Assembly (NCBI RefSeq): GCF_030463535.1
Contig: NC_132879.1
Coordinates: 46,876,094-46,940,093, forward strand
DNA length: 64,000 nucleotides
DNA from: Salminus brasiliensis
Lineage: Eukaryota > Chordata > Actinopteri > Characiformes > Bryconidae
Reading direction: 5' to 3'
Shown piece by piece: positions 1 to 13,600 of the stretch. The position numbers and the translations under genes were made by a program. Below the pieces are notes generated by a model. It was given only the letters and a program-made list of their open reading frames with translations. It was not told where the DNA came from and ran no database searches. Numbering within the stretch: the first letter of the stretch is position 1; every line of letters starts with the position of its first letter.

Positions 1-1266
1 CCTCTGTCCTCGGGAATGTCAATCAGATGTCTTTTAAAGTGTAATCCTCAAGGCACGCTGTGGACAAGAATACACATCCGCCTTCTCCTCTTTGACCTCT
101 ATCTCAGGCTTTGGCTGGAGGAAGCAGCTAACGCTCAGATTTATGACTGCTTTTTTACTGCTGTTTTCATCTGTCCTTCTGATGTTTTGACTACCCTTCA
201 GCCGACCACATGTTTCCATATCTGGAGGGACACCAAACGGTTCTGAATTATTTAGCGAAGTGTGAAGAATGGTTATATTTGACAGAACAAAGACCCGCCT
301 CTTACAGAACGTCCTTAAAACGTCCTTTTTATGTACATCATTGAATGCATGAGTATTATTATTATTTTCCTTGGTGATTATGATTTCAACTAAACGAATT
401 CCCGATTTGTCTTCAGGGAAGTTTTTGAAACTGACAGAGCAAAGGGGCTTTTGGTTCGGTTAAGAGTTGAAGGTGCACTAGGACTGTATTTACCTTGTAG
501 TTCAATAATTAGTTCAATACATGGACGTGACATACCGTGAGCCCTTGTTGTGGTGCCTGGGGAGACGTTGGGGGTTTGGTGCCTTGCTCAAGGGCACTTC
601 ATTCGGGCCCTGTCAGATCAGGGGCTTGAACCAAGCTTCTCTAACTATAAGGCCATGGCTGCCAATCTTGGCAATGGCAAATGTCCAGAAGGTGGCATTA
701 AAATGCAAAGCCATGGCCACTTATTTATAATATAAATATGAAATAAAACAGTATAGTGTTGTTGATGCTGGTATTTCGTTTTCTGAGACAAATGTAAAAA
801 AAAAATAACAGGGTTGTAAATAATGGGTGTATACAACCGCATCTGGATCCGCTTCAGGGTAGACATCAGATCATTTCAAATACTGAATAGATACTTTCTG
901 TGGCCCCTTTAAACTCCTAGAAGTCCAGTTATATGCACTATTCAGTTATATGAATATATGTAAGCATTGGCCCTATAGTTGGGAGATTGTGAGGAACGAT
1001 GCTTTTTGGCCAGGGGTTCAAGACATTAAAACCAGCTTCGGCCCTTTGGCCCTGGCACAAGTTCGGTCAAGTAACAGAAAGGGACAGCTAGCTTCACGAT
1101 CAGCTGTCGCTTTACGGGGCTGCAAAAAAAGCATGTGCAAGCCTTCACCAGCAAAGACTGGTGGCAGCATCCTATTATGGGGAGACCAGGATAACTGACA
1201 GAATTGGACAAACTAAAGACCCCCCTTCAAAAAGTTTCTGATTGGTTATATTTGTGTTTGTTTCAG
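1..1266. other. tmtc1 intron left of the first exon in the window
   Basis: No coding exon was found; in particular nothing resembling the preceding HTEA-encoding exon. It holds a minus-strand tRNA-derived SINE at about 538-662 and otherwise nothing recognised. Confidence 0.7.
538..662 (-). mobile_element. tRNA-derived SINE (minus orientation)
   Basis: On the minus strand a B-box-like GGTTCAAGCCC (622-632) is followed by CCCTTGAGCAAGGCACCAAA and a CCCCAACGTCTCCCC-type body, the same body as the plus-strand copy at 23076. This gcaaggcaccaaacccccaac module is common in fish genomes. Confidence 0.7.
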
Positions 1267-1340
1267 GTGACTGGCATCGTAGGGAGAGCAGATGTCTTGG
1301 CCAGTATGTTGTTCCTCCTGGCCTTTCTCTCCTATATTAG
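1267..1340 (+). CDS. tmtc1: tmtc1 exon a (first in window)
   Basis: Acceptor tttcag and donor gtaaga flank 74 nt reading [11 protein letters not shown]...LAFLSYI. This is the conserved TMTC segment that follows the HP-x-HTEA motif, which must sit in an exon to the left. Starts in phase 0 and ends two bases into a codon. Contains the start of a membrane segment. Confidence 0.93.
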
Positions 1341-1737
1341 GTAAGAATGTCCTCCCCTCTTATCTGCTCTATTTTCCAAATCTCACAAGCATTCTGGGTT
1401 TGGCATATCCAACATTTCCAGTTATTTCTTGACAAATGGTATAAATATTATGTAGTCTGCCCTGGACAGAAATATACCCAGCAGCGAGATGCACATGGTG
1501 AGTTAGTGTCTCTGTGTGTGTGTGTGTGTTCCTTTCCCAGGAGTGTGTCAGAGTGCAGCACGGTGGACTCGTTCCCCTCAACAGTGTCTCCGTGTTCTCT
1601 AGCGCTCTCGCTGTTCCTCGGTACCTGTGCTATGCTTGTCAAAGAAACCGGCATCACAGTCTTCGGAGTTTGTGTCCTCTACGACAGCCTGGTGCTCTGT
1701 CGCAAGCCTCTCTTCTTGTATGTATATGCTGCGTGTG

Positions 1738-1772
<35 letters not shown>

Positions 1773-4700
1773 ATAACAGTCTATGTGCAGTTTGCTACCA
1801 TGTGGAAGTCTAAACTGGCATAAATGGGGTGACCTGGCAAGGGGTTCAATGCTCAAAGCGGGGAGCGGCTGGGAAGCAGGTGGGTGTTCATGCTCATCAG
1901 CAGGTGCCATGCTAATGCTTCCTGCATCCCTTGCTCTCTTGCTGAGTCAGAGGCTACAGACTAATCCATTCATCACAGCCAAGTGGAATATATGAGGATA
2001 TTTTGCCTAACCAGAACCTGCACTGCGGTAGTACTGTGTTAGCCAGAATACGTGCTCAACCCTTCTAGCTCCCCCATGACGTATATGCCAAGAAACAGTT
2101 CTTTGTACTAAGAGTGCAGGTGTAGTCACTTACACAGTGCCCTACATAGGTGGTCAACCCCCTTTAAAGTCACTAGGTCTATCTGGATTAGAAATGACAC
2201 TACTTTTTGCTGCCTTCTTAGTTTTAAAAGACTGACTCTCAAGGGGATTTTGGTTTTATGCAAGAAAAAGTCTGTCAAAAATGATTAACTGAAAAATTCT
2301 GTTTCCATCAGTATTCAGTACAAGTAGACAGATAAGAGATTTGGAACAAGATAGGATAAGACTAAATGATATCATTTTTATGTTTATCCATCTTAATAAT
2401 CACTATTGGATCAATTGTGAGAGAGCTGCATCATTCCACCCAGACACTGCCTAGACAAGACTTCTCTTTAAAACTTTTCAAACCTTACTCCATACTCCCT
2501 TTACTCCAAACATGCTGATGGTGGAGGAGGCTGTGATAATACACTTACCGCAAAAAAGAGGCAGCGATGTAAACAGCAATAGTCTGTGGGGGCATTTTTG
2601 TTCCTGCCAGTGTTTCTTCTTTGTTGTGTCCATATGGCAGTGGTCGCATTTCACTTCAACCTTGGCTTCACTGCCCCCACGATTTCTAGTGGTACTGTTT
2701 AGGACTGGGCGATATGGTAAAAATACTATTTCACCATACTATTTCACGATACACAATATTTGACAGGATGCATGTATACACAGACTAAATACATCATTAG
2801 TGACAGATTCTTAAAACCTACCATTCAGATATTCCCATCACATTACTCTCCCAAACTGAGTATAGTGATTATTATTCATCTAATTAAACCAGTCTAATTA
2901 CACTGTTTATAATGAAGTAGGACATGCAGTGGATCAGGGTTTTTTAATCAGTAATATCCTCAATATGCTTAGAAAAGCATTTTGTGAACCACAATAAGAA
3001 CATTTATCACGATACAATAAAATGTTGTCATATTGCCCAGCCCTAGTACTGTTCCTTTATGTCCATATCCATAAGCTGAGAATCAGAGAACCTGCATAAA
3101 TACAAACCAAATGAAGACTCAGTCCATATCTGTATCCATAACCTTATTTGACGCAGAGCTTGAATGGTCGGTAAGAAGGGAAATTGTAAGGAAACCCCCA
3201 AAGAGCCCAACAATTACTTTGAAGGAGCTACAGAGTTCAGTGAATAATACTCAAGTGAAGGTGCACCAGTCAGCAATTTCCATATCTCTGCATACAGCTG
3301 GTCTAAATGGTCTAAAGAGTGACTATAAAGAATCAATTACTGAGGAAAAACACTCCAAGCCACTTCTAGAGCTTTCTAGAAAGCATCAGAGTGACACTGC
3401 AAAAATGTAGGATGAGGTTTTGTGGCCAGATGAGATGAGAAAAACGTTTTTTGGTCCGATTTCAAACCACTATGTATAACACTGACCATTCCTCAAAAAA
3501 CATTACCCCAGTTATAAAGTATGGGTGTGGAAGCAGCATGTTGTTGGTAGGGATGCACAATCCAGCCTTTTCATTTCCAAAACATAAGCTTTGCATATCA
3601 GTCGATACCCAATACCAGTCCGATACCATTGCTGAATTAATAAACCATATACCTCACCATGTGGGAGAGACTTAAGGCATCAGGATTGACTTAAACATTA
3701 CTTTATATAATAGAACAAATTAACACAGATATAAATGTACTAAATTGCCATTTGTCATTTATTTATTTGCACATTTAGTGCAGTCTTACACCACCAAACT
3801 AAAGTGAAAGGATCAGATCCATGGATCGGCCTAATTATCTAATACCCGATCCAGCTAATTTTTTGTTAATATTGGGACCGATATCCCATCTTAATATTGG
3901 ATGGGTGCATCCCTAGATGTTGGTGTGTTTGTCCTCAAGACCAACCTCCTAGAATATTTAAACACTTTTTTTTGTATGTACTGATGTATCTGAGCACTAA
4001 CATTGCAGCCGACCTGCTGCACTGATTATCAGCGTCCACAGTAACTTATTATGTATACCAGTATGGCTTCCCCATAAACAGCTAATTTCATATGGAATTA
4101 GCAAGAAACCACAGTGTCTGAGGACTAAGTTGGGGAAACTTGTAGTTCACGTTTGCAGTACCCTTCTCAAGTAACCCCTTATCAGCATGACAAGTAACCT
4201 GGAAATTCCAGAGAGAAGCCTGCTTATACTAGAGACAATAAACCTGCTTGTGTTACTGTTCTCAAATTAGTAGACTGGCTTTGGGCTTGGTATAGTTTGA
4301 TAGTTTTTTCTGTAAGTTTATTATGTATAAATTTGAACAGCCAAAAAAACGCATCTTGGTCAAAATAACATGGCTAAAACATCCTGTATAATAAAGTATT
4401 ATTATTGTTGGTGAAGCGTATCAGCACTGTCATGCAAAAACCTTGTATCTCCTTCTGTAAACTTTACAGAAGGAAAGAAAATTCTTGGCTTTCAGTGGAA
4501 GTCAGTGTAAAACTACTTTATTTCAGGTCATCTTGCAGCATTTCTGTTGATCCATGAAATCTTTACACAATGTAAAGAACAGCTGCAAGCTTCGTATTAT
4601 GTGACAGTGACAATACATAGTTTATTTTTTTTAAGGAAGTTATATCATTTACGTTAATCAGTGCATTGATAAATTCAATCTATTTTTACCTAATAATTGA

Positions 4701-7623
4701 CAGCAGCAGTGCTGCTGCACATTGCCCTCTTTGTCTGTCTGGAGTGAACTGGACTGGACTGGAATGTTTATGAAGAATTCCACAGAGGAGCTTAGCAGAG
4801 TGATGGGCCATATGCTTTCAATCCTACTCCTGCCTGGGAGAAGCTATGAATTACCACCCGCTCTCCATCAAACTGAAAGCCGGACAGTAAGCCAGAGAGA
4901 GGCAGGGCGAGAAAGAAAGAGAGAGACAGGGCGAGGGAGGGAGAGAGAGGGGAAGAAAAGGTGAAAACGGGGGAGTTTAACTTTAAGAACAATGAGGGAG
5001 TTTATTTTTTGCGGACTGAATGTTCACTGTGTCTAAAGACAACAATCAGATTGGTTACACTGTGAGCCCCCCTGTAGGGTGGGGGTGTGCTGGGCTGTGT
5101 TCTTTCACTGTGAAACCAAAACAGATCGGTTTGTGCTCAGATAACTTTGTTGTGGAAAAGATGTTGACGCTGTCTTTGTCAGTTATATTAATAATCGATT
5201 AATCTAACGATTAAATTGACGCTGCATAGTCAGACTGGAAAAAAGGATATATTATTACAAATACAGTTAGAACGGACCAGTAGCACACTGCGTGTATCCT
5301 GTGCATTGTACAAAATGCTTTGTGAAAATGAATAAATAAGAAAGACTATAAAAAAAAACTAAATAAGACACATTCAGATCTCAAATCTCTGTCCATTTAC
5401 TTAATTTAACATATTGGTGGGGAACATTTTCGGTACGTTAAAACCTGAGATCACCATCTGAAGTGAAAGAACCATGACTGATTAGGCAGAATATTACTAC
5501 TGGACTTTTCACAAATAGTGCATAGTCTTATGTAGTTCCCACAAGCAGTGTCGTAACCACTCCTCCAACGTTACATAGTGTAGTAGCAGCATTCTGAGCC
5601 CGGAGTGGGAATGACCGAGACGCCATTCTCCCTATTACAAAAGGGTGTACCGTCAACATGATTTTAAGGCTCTAATTTTAAAGCAACAGTATGGAAAATT
5701 GGCATTTCTTTCTCCTAGGCTCCCCCTACAGCCAGGAAGTGTAATTTGTGCTTTGAGCCAACCCGGAAGGACACTTTTTTTTCCTGATGGAGCTGAGATA
5801 TAGAGAACAGTCACTGAAAGTGAAAGAAGCATGTGGACTGACGTGGTAGAGTAGCATTACATGATTTTACACGAATATGACATGGCTTATTAAGCTTTAC
5901 ACGGTTCTCATGAGTGTATCCTGCCCGCCTTACCAGAGTTACATAGTGCTGAGTTCAGAGTAGCAATGACAGAGACACTGTTCTCACTATTACAAATCAG
6001 AGAGGAGCATCATCATGATTTTAAAGCTGTTATTTTAAGGTAGAAATGCTACATACTGTTGCTTTAAGACAATTTTGCTGCATACTGCTGCTTTAAGTTC
6101 AGCATATACATGAAAATTGTGCTCTAAAATGTTCCCTGCAGAGAATTTGTTCACTTATTTTCATATAGGAAATCGACAAAATGTTTCATTTGAACAGAGG
6201 TGTCCACATTTTTGCACACCATTGTAAATGAGTGTGTTCATTAGGCTCGGTTTGTGTAAGAGAGACACATTGGAGATTGATATAATCAATATCAGTCACT
6301 ATCATCACAACCCGCTAATTATTATGGCTGATTCATTGCGAAACCTTTAATCAGGAAGTCATATTTAATAGGGCATTCTCACTGCAGCAAGCACAGAACT
6401 TAATAAAGAGGAATTCGCATTAGATTCTCTATCGCATTTGCGTTTGATAGCAGCCCTGAGGAAGTGTTGCGACTTCTTCCAGAGCCTCATGCACAATACT
6501 GTAGCAGGATAAAGTAGCTCATTGTGTTACTTTCTACACGCTGTTATCCCACTCGTTTAAGAAAGACTAATAACACTTTCACTAGTCAGAACAAGCCTTA
6601 TGAGGCAATTTTGACCAAAATGTCTAAGCTGTCCTTAAAGCAAGTCTCATTAGGTGCTTTGATGTTCTTGGGCCCGATTGGCTGGTAGCAGGCAAATTAC
6701 AGCAACAAATGAGGCGGCCAAAGATCAGCAGACAGCTCACTGATAGAGAATGCACAAAGCAATCTCCCAATTACGCCTCGCCTGCTCCCTGCCGCCGCGC
6801 CCATAATTGGCAAACAAAGACAGTCAATCAGGCGAAACAAACAAGCACCTCACTCCTTCACTGCACCCCCTCAGCTCCAGCCACTCATTATCTCCCACTC
6901 TCATTTTCTCTCTCTTTCTCTCTCTCTCTTTCTCTCTCTCTCAAAATCATTTACTTCTATTACGTTCCCAGATACTTAACATGTGACACGTCTTCAGACG
7001 AATTCAGGTCCAAGCGAGTGTAAGGCTTAGTGGAGTGTGACATGGTGATTCGCAGGGATGCGCAGGTTCTCTTTAGAGGAAAGGGATGGAGTTAGAGACG
7101 CAGCAAAGCGACATGCTCCAGCAGCTTCATTCTGCTTGCAAACACTCTTTCTATTTTCATCTGTTCACACACACAAGCACAAAAACGAGTGTGTGGCTAC
7201 TGTAGTAGCAGACATGCCATGGCGCATTTTTTCCCGCACACTGCATGCACATTTATACACTTTATGTACATATGTATGCAAATATGCACCATATGGACAA
7301 AAGTATTGGGACACTTGCTCATTCATTGTTTCTGAGTCTCTACTGTCCATTAGATTTTGGAGCATTGCATGATCGCATTCAGTGACAGTGACAAGCACCA
7401 TCATTCCAGAGAACACAGTCCGACAGCTCAATGCTCTATACCCCTATAGCCCATGACTGCCATTAGGCATGGTGCCAATAGAGTCCTATTCTATTGGCAT
7501 TACTGTAATACTACAATACTAGACACACTGTGTGTTTGCACATCTGTGTCAGCAATAGGTGCAACTTAAAGTAGCTGAATGCATTTATTAGAAGGAGTGT
7601 CCACAAACATTTGGTCATAGAGT

Positions 7624-7660
<37 letters not shown>

Positions 7661-10600
7661 TGTGTGTGTAAATATATATTAATTTTTTTTTTATGAACCA
7701 GGAGCAAAATTAGCTAGACTTTCTGAACTAATATGGTGTACAACCCTGTTTACAACCCTGTTATTTTGCCTCAAATGCTAATTCTTCTTTTTATCTGGAC
7801 TCATGAATAAAGATGAGACAGTCCACAGACACGTATCATAGCCAAGCGATCCCTAGTTTAGCCTAGCTTAGAACTCTAATAAGAACAGAATAAAAAACAA
7901 ACATATTTTCTTAGTAATTATTCCCAGGCCTTACCCGATAATGTTACTGTCCTCGCTGTGTCCTCTTGGTGTTGGGACAGTGTGCAGAGAGGTGGCTGAA
8001 ATTTTAGCCAGCTAGCTGGGCTAGCTTTTTTTAGCCTTTTCAGTCTAATCCAAGGGCTTCTGAATGCCTCCAGAGGCAATCGCATGCTGAAAACCACATC
8101 AGTGCTGGCTACGATCGGACTAGCATTAGCTTTTAGCCCTTCCAGACCCTTCAGAGGCATCCATGGTTTGTTATTTGTGATAACCACAATGGCTAATACC
8201 TACGCTCTCCAATGCAAACTATTCTCGTCTTTAAATTTATATACCCTTTAAGTCACTCAGTGATGTGCAGTGCAGACAATTAAATGCTCACATGGAAGAT
8301 CAGGAGTGTTTTTCCACTTGTTATGTTCTTATTTACTGTTCTGTGGCCTCATGCTTTTTGCATGCATTTCTATGTACTTCTGTCAGGAATGAGTGACTGC
8401 TGAATTTAATCAAACTATAAGAGTTTGAAAGGATCTTGATAGTCTTGATTTGCTGTAGTCAGGTAAGGAAATGCACAGTGCTGATTCATTAACTCAGTAT
8501 CATTCAAGAGTCGACACTGCGTCAATGATATATGCTCAAGCCGGATGATGTGACTGAAATATGATATTACTGTATCTGCTGAATTATGTGATGCAAGGTG
8601 AGATATGCAGCTATTGCTTCTGTTATTAAAGACAGCCCTAGATGAATAATATCAGGAAGACACTGTAGGCAGTGCGAGACTGTTAGGAGGAGCCTGTCTC
8701 CAGATCAGATGTTTTTTGGGGGTGCGGGGGGGGGGGGGGGTGCAGTGATACTAACTAAGCTTAATTTTAAGGTTTTTACTGTCATTTGAAAATGTATCAT
8801 TGCAGTTATCATTTAGTGATAGGATGTGTTTTGTGCATGTTACCAAGTTTAAAGAAAGTAGTTGAGATCTTGTGAGCTAGTTCCAGATATCTCTTGGACA
8901 CCTCCAGCCAGCGGATTCCCATCACCATCTCCACAGATTTAACAACCGTTAAACACTGATTTACCAAACCAGGGTCTGGATGATAGTGAAATATATAAAA
9001 CCACAATTTTTGTATTCGTTTACATTTATTTTAATATTAGCATTCTACTGAGCAAATAAACGCAAATCATTAGATTTCAGATTCAGTGAATAAAAAATAT
9101 TTCTTATATGTTTCATGTATTAGTGAGGCACTATGTAGGTTAGGCTGATAGATGGCCAGCTACATCTGAATAGTACTGAAGCATCCTTTACTAGATTTTG
9201 CCTTTTTCTAACTTTATGGATCCATAAGCTAATCAATTCTGCCAGGATATTTATTGCAGCCATATCTGCAGTATTGCTGTGCATCTCCTTGACTGCCTAC
9301 AGCACCATTGAGATCTTTTTGAACTCTGTAAACAGCACAGTCACTCATATCTGCTAGAAGTGTACAGAAGTGCCTTCAGAATGCACAAGAACACTGATTA
9401 TGAATGTAACTTTGTTACTGTGGTTATAGAAGATCTAGATGTCCACCGGGAGCAGTGCAGAAGCACTCTGATCTTCGACGTACACTTTTTATTGTCTGCA
9501 CTGCTCATCTCTGAGTGACTTAAATGGTAAAAAATGTTAAAGCCTGGAATATTTTGCTTCAGAACTGTAGGTATTAGCAGCACTTCTTCAGTGAGCACCA
9601 ACACATCCAAGATTCTAGGCATTTCCAAGGTATATACCACAGCAACCACCATAAATCAACTGTCTGGCTTTAGAGTAAATGAGCACTCAAGCCTGGTTGA
9701 GAGAGCCAGCAATTAGTTAAAGTAGTCATAAATCAAAAATAACAATTGTTTTGCTGCCTGCCATCATCAGCTGGAGCCTAAAGAGAGCACAATTGGCCTT
9801 GCTCTGTACCAGGAGGGTAGATGCCTCTATCTCTCCCCACATCACTTTCGTCAGATGCTGGCCGGCACAGCTGTCTACTTGCCGGTGCATCAGAGCTGGG
9901 TACCCTGCCCTTTCCTCTTTCTGAGCATGCTAGTTGCCAGTGACATTGCATCTGTGGCAATTTATAAACAGGTGGTGAAAAAATGAAGCATTTGTCAACC
10001 ATCACCATCCTAGGGTCAGGAGCATTACATGTGATAGGGGAGAGTACTAAAAAGTGGGATGGGTAATTGGCTATCTAACGATCTGTAGGAAACTGGGTAA
10101 ACAAATTAAAATAAAATAAAAATGATAAGAATAACATTTGTGGACAACTCTGGCATTGCTGGAAAGGGTAAAAGCTATCTCTAGGAAGTAGGAATTAGGA
10201 AGTGGCAATGCTGTTAGCTGGCAGTTATCTGTCACGTCAGTGCCTCTAGAGCTGCTGCATTGGCTTAAAGCTAACGCTATGCCAAGTGTAGCAAGTGGTA
10301 ATGCAGTTATCCGTCACGTCAGTGCCTCTGAAGCGTCTGGATAGGCTTCAAGCTAATGCTAGGCCAAGTGTAGCAAGTGGAGATGCAGTTATCTGCCACG
10401 TCAGTGTCTCTGGAGCGTCTGGAAAGGCTTAAAGCTAACGCTAGACCAATCAGTGCAAATGCCAATGCTGTTATCCGGAGTGCAGATGCCATTAGAGCAT
10501 CTGGAAACACTAAAAGCTGCCGCTAGCCTGACTGTTAAAAGGTTACAGTTAAATGACTGTCATGATGCTGTGACACATTCCCTGTCTGCCCTAGAGAGCA

Positions 10601-13600
10601 TAAGCTGTGTAACTGTGTTAAAATTTCAGAAGTGCACATAAATCTTCTCTGCTCATCACGGCCCTGGAGAAGGTAACACACACATTTCCACACATGCACC
10701 CACACCCACAGCAGTGTGATTGACTGAAGGAGTAATGACTGTAGGCTGTAAGTCTTTGTGTATGGTGAGTTAGATGGAGCAGATCTGATGGGCAGGATTA
10801 ATATTAAATGATTTGACTGTCTCATGTTCCCCCCGCTGTAATTCCACACCGCTGCAATATTAACGAGTATGTCTTTCGAACACACTCCTTTCTCGTTACA
10901 CAGCTGCTCAGCTGAAAAAGTGATGTGCACTCTGCTGCGGTGGAAAGGCCTGAGTGCTGCTGCTTCACCGGGTCTGGTTGATATTCTCTTAAAGCTTTGA
11001 TTTCCAGAAGGCTACTGAAAAACTGAAGCTCTGATGCAGGAAAATGGTTGAAGTGTTTGAGTGGTCAGTTGAGGCTCTCAGTGAATTAAATTTCAGTTTG
11101 TCTGCAGTTTGTCTGGCTCTCATGTAATGATGGGTGATATGGGAATGACTTGAATTTTTGTTTTTGAGTCTGAAGTCAGAATAATTGCTTTAGAAATGCA
11201 TTGTCAACTTCTTAGCATTGACCCAGCCGGTTCGATCTACAGTGATGCCAGGAGAGCACAGTTGGCCTTGCTTTTTCCCTTTCCCCCATCACTCATGGCT
11301 CATCATTGCTCACGATTTCCATATTGTTCAAAAAAACGTATGGAAAACTGAATTTACCTTGGCATAGCTGAAGGAGAAGGAGAGTTCGGTAAATGGAAGT
11401 AACACACCATGAACCTCAAACACTGTTGTCTCTTCACTGAAAAGAAAGTCAGGCACAATTTCAGATATTAAGCTAGCCACACATAGAAGGGATAGCACAG
11501 CACTAGAAAGCCAAACTTGTAAATGCTAGGCTAAAAGGTAAATGGTGTACAATATCTTCAGCTATCTAACCGCACAGAGTGCAGAGAAGACCGTGAGAGG
11601 ATAGCAACACTATCAGATAAAGTATGTGAATAGGCCAATTACACAAATTATTACAATGTTCTTTTTAGAGTGCTAAAAACAAAGCTATGCAATGTGTCAA
11701 TTAGTACATCACAGGTCAGCATTTCAGCAATTTACTTAAGACAATGGGACTAAATGAAATTAGGCACTGCCAGTATTGTTGGGCTGCATCGTTGGTAGTA
11801 GATTACATGGATTCACAGATAGGCTGGACTGTGGATTAATTATCTTAGCCAAACCTCTGTTGTAAAGAATGCAATCATGAAAAAACAAATACTCTTAAAA
11901 ACAATAACGCTTCACTGTGTGCTTTCAGCAATGCCACACTGTAAAACTATAAGATTCTTAAGGAACTTTTTGAACTATTTGTTTTTCTTCAGTTTGAAAC
12001 TTTTCTTCTAAAAACCTTTTCATGAAGCTTCCTCAAAGCACCTTAAGAGGTTTCTCCTCAGTTTCAAATAAATTCAAGGATCTTATACTTTTAACAGTGC
12101 ATAGAAGAATCACTTTTGGTTCCATAAAGAACCAAGGTTGTAATTGAGGTACGCTATATGGATGAAAGTATTGGGACACCTGCTTATTAATTTCTTTCTC
12201 TTGAAAATCAAGGGTATTAAAAGAGTTTATCCTGCTTCTGTTGAAGTAACTGTATGTACTATCCAGGAATGGCTTTGTGCTAATTTGTGGAGCATTGCAG
12301 TAAGGATTTGATTGCATTCAGTGACAAAAGTGTTAGTGAGGTCAGGATGTCGGATGATCACCACCCCACTTCATCCCCGAAAGTATTAGACAGAGCACCA
12401 CCATTCCAGAGAACACACAGCTCAATGCCTGGAGGGGGGGCTTTATACCCCTCTAGCCCATGCCTGGCATTAGACATGGTGCCTATAGGTTTATGTACTG
12501 TAGTACTTCACGGCAGTACTTCTCTTCAGGGCCAAGACAAGCTGTGTGTTTGTGTGTGTTCATTTGCACATCTGTGTCAGCAATGGATGCTGCTTAAAGT
12601 AGCTGAATGCATTCATTAGCGTGGCTGTCCACAAATATGTATGTGAAGAACCTTTACATCAAGTGAACATTCTTTAGACCTTTAAAAGGGTCTTCACACT
12701 CACACATCTCAACCAAAACGAATTTGTCTATGGCATCATTTGAAAAAAGACATCTGAAGGACCTTTATTTTTTAAAATGTACGCTCAGTAAAGCTCAGTC
12801 AATCTTCCTGAGAGCCTAATGGTGTTGTCACATGGAGTTCAATTCACTAAAAAGCTTCATTGGAAAGAATATATTGAGTAAATTGGATCGAACTTCATCA
12901 CGATTCTTATCTGTGTGAGTCTGAAGGAAAAATGAAGGGCAATGAGATCAGGAGAACGGGGGGGAGGGCTGTACGGTAATTTGGTGAATACTGTCTTGTC
13001 TTCTGTTGCTGTAACTGAATCCCTAGAGTATATAATGGAGTTCGTGGCAGATACACACACACACACATATACACGTGCATACAAACACACAGCCATTACG
13101 AAGAGCTCTCTCCTGCGCTTTGGTGAATCAATCAGCAGAAGTGCTGTGAATTGTGGGAGCGCTCGTCCTGCCCCTCCTCCAAGCACTCCCTCGTTCATCT
13201 CACTTCACATCTTCTGTCACAGCTGTCACGCTGTATTAATATTCACTGTAAACGCCGCACCTCACAAACAAGGCTGCGTTTATTCAATTTCGGCTTGTCT
13301 TTTTGGCGCTGGTGTGTGTGTGTATCTGTGTGCGTATGTGGTTGGTTGAGACCCCTAGCTTCACCTCTAGATTGTCTTGGAAGGGTGTGTAATCTGTGAC
13401 CACAGTGTGAAACATAGTTACTGAATTAATGTGGGATGAATGAGCGTAAGAATTTAGCATAGGTAACTGTATGACAGTAATTACTGATGGATGATCTGAT
13501 TGCTTCTTCCTCTCACTCAGAGCTCATTAGCTGATTAAGTCATGGATTCATCAAGTGATTAAGCAGCTGTTTTTTTTTTTTTATTGCAACGTTTCAGGCA

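Larger units (their letters stand above)
1718..13597. other. 11.9 kb tmtc1 intron
   Basis: No coding exon recognised between exons b and c. Contents are transposon relics, MITEs, tandem repeats and microsatellites listed separately, with unique-looking DNA between them (for example 1780-2690, 3960-4880, 8200-8700 and 10550-12150). Confidence 0.75.

Noticed and set aside
1347..1823. 158-codon open frame
   Set aside because: It covers tmtc1 exon b in frame but extends into both flanking introns, including a TG repeat; splice sites define the real exon.
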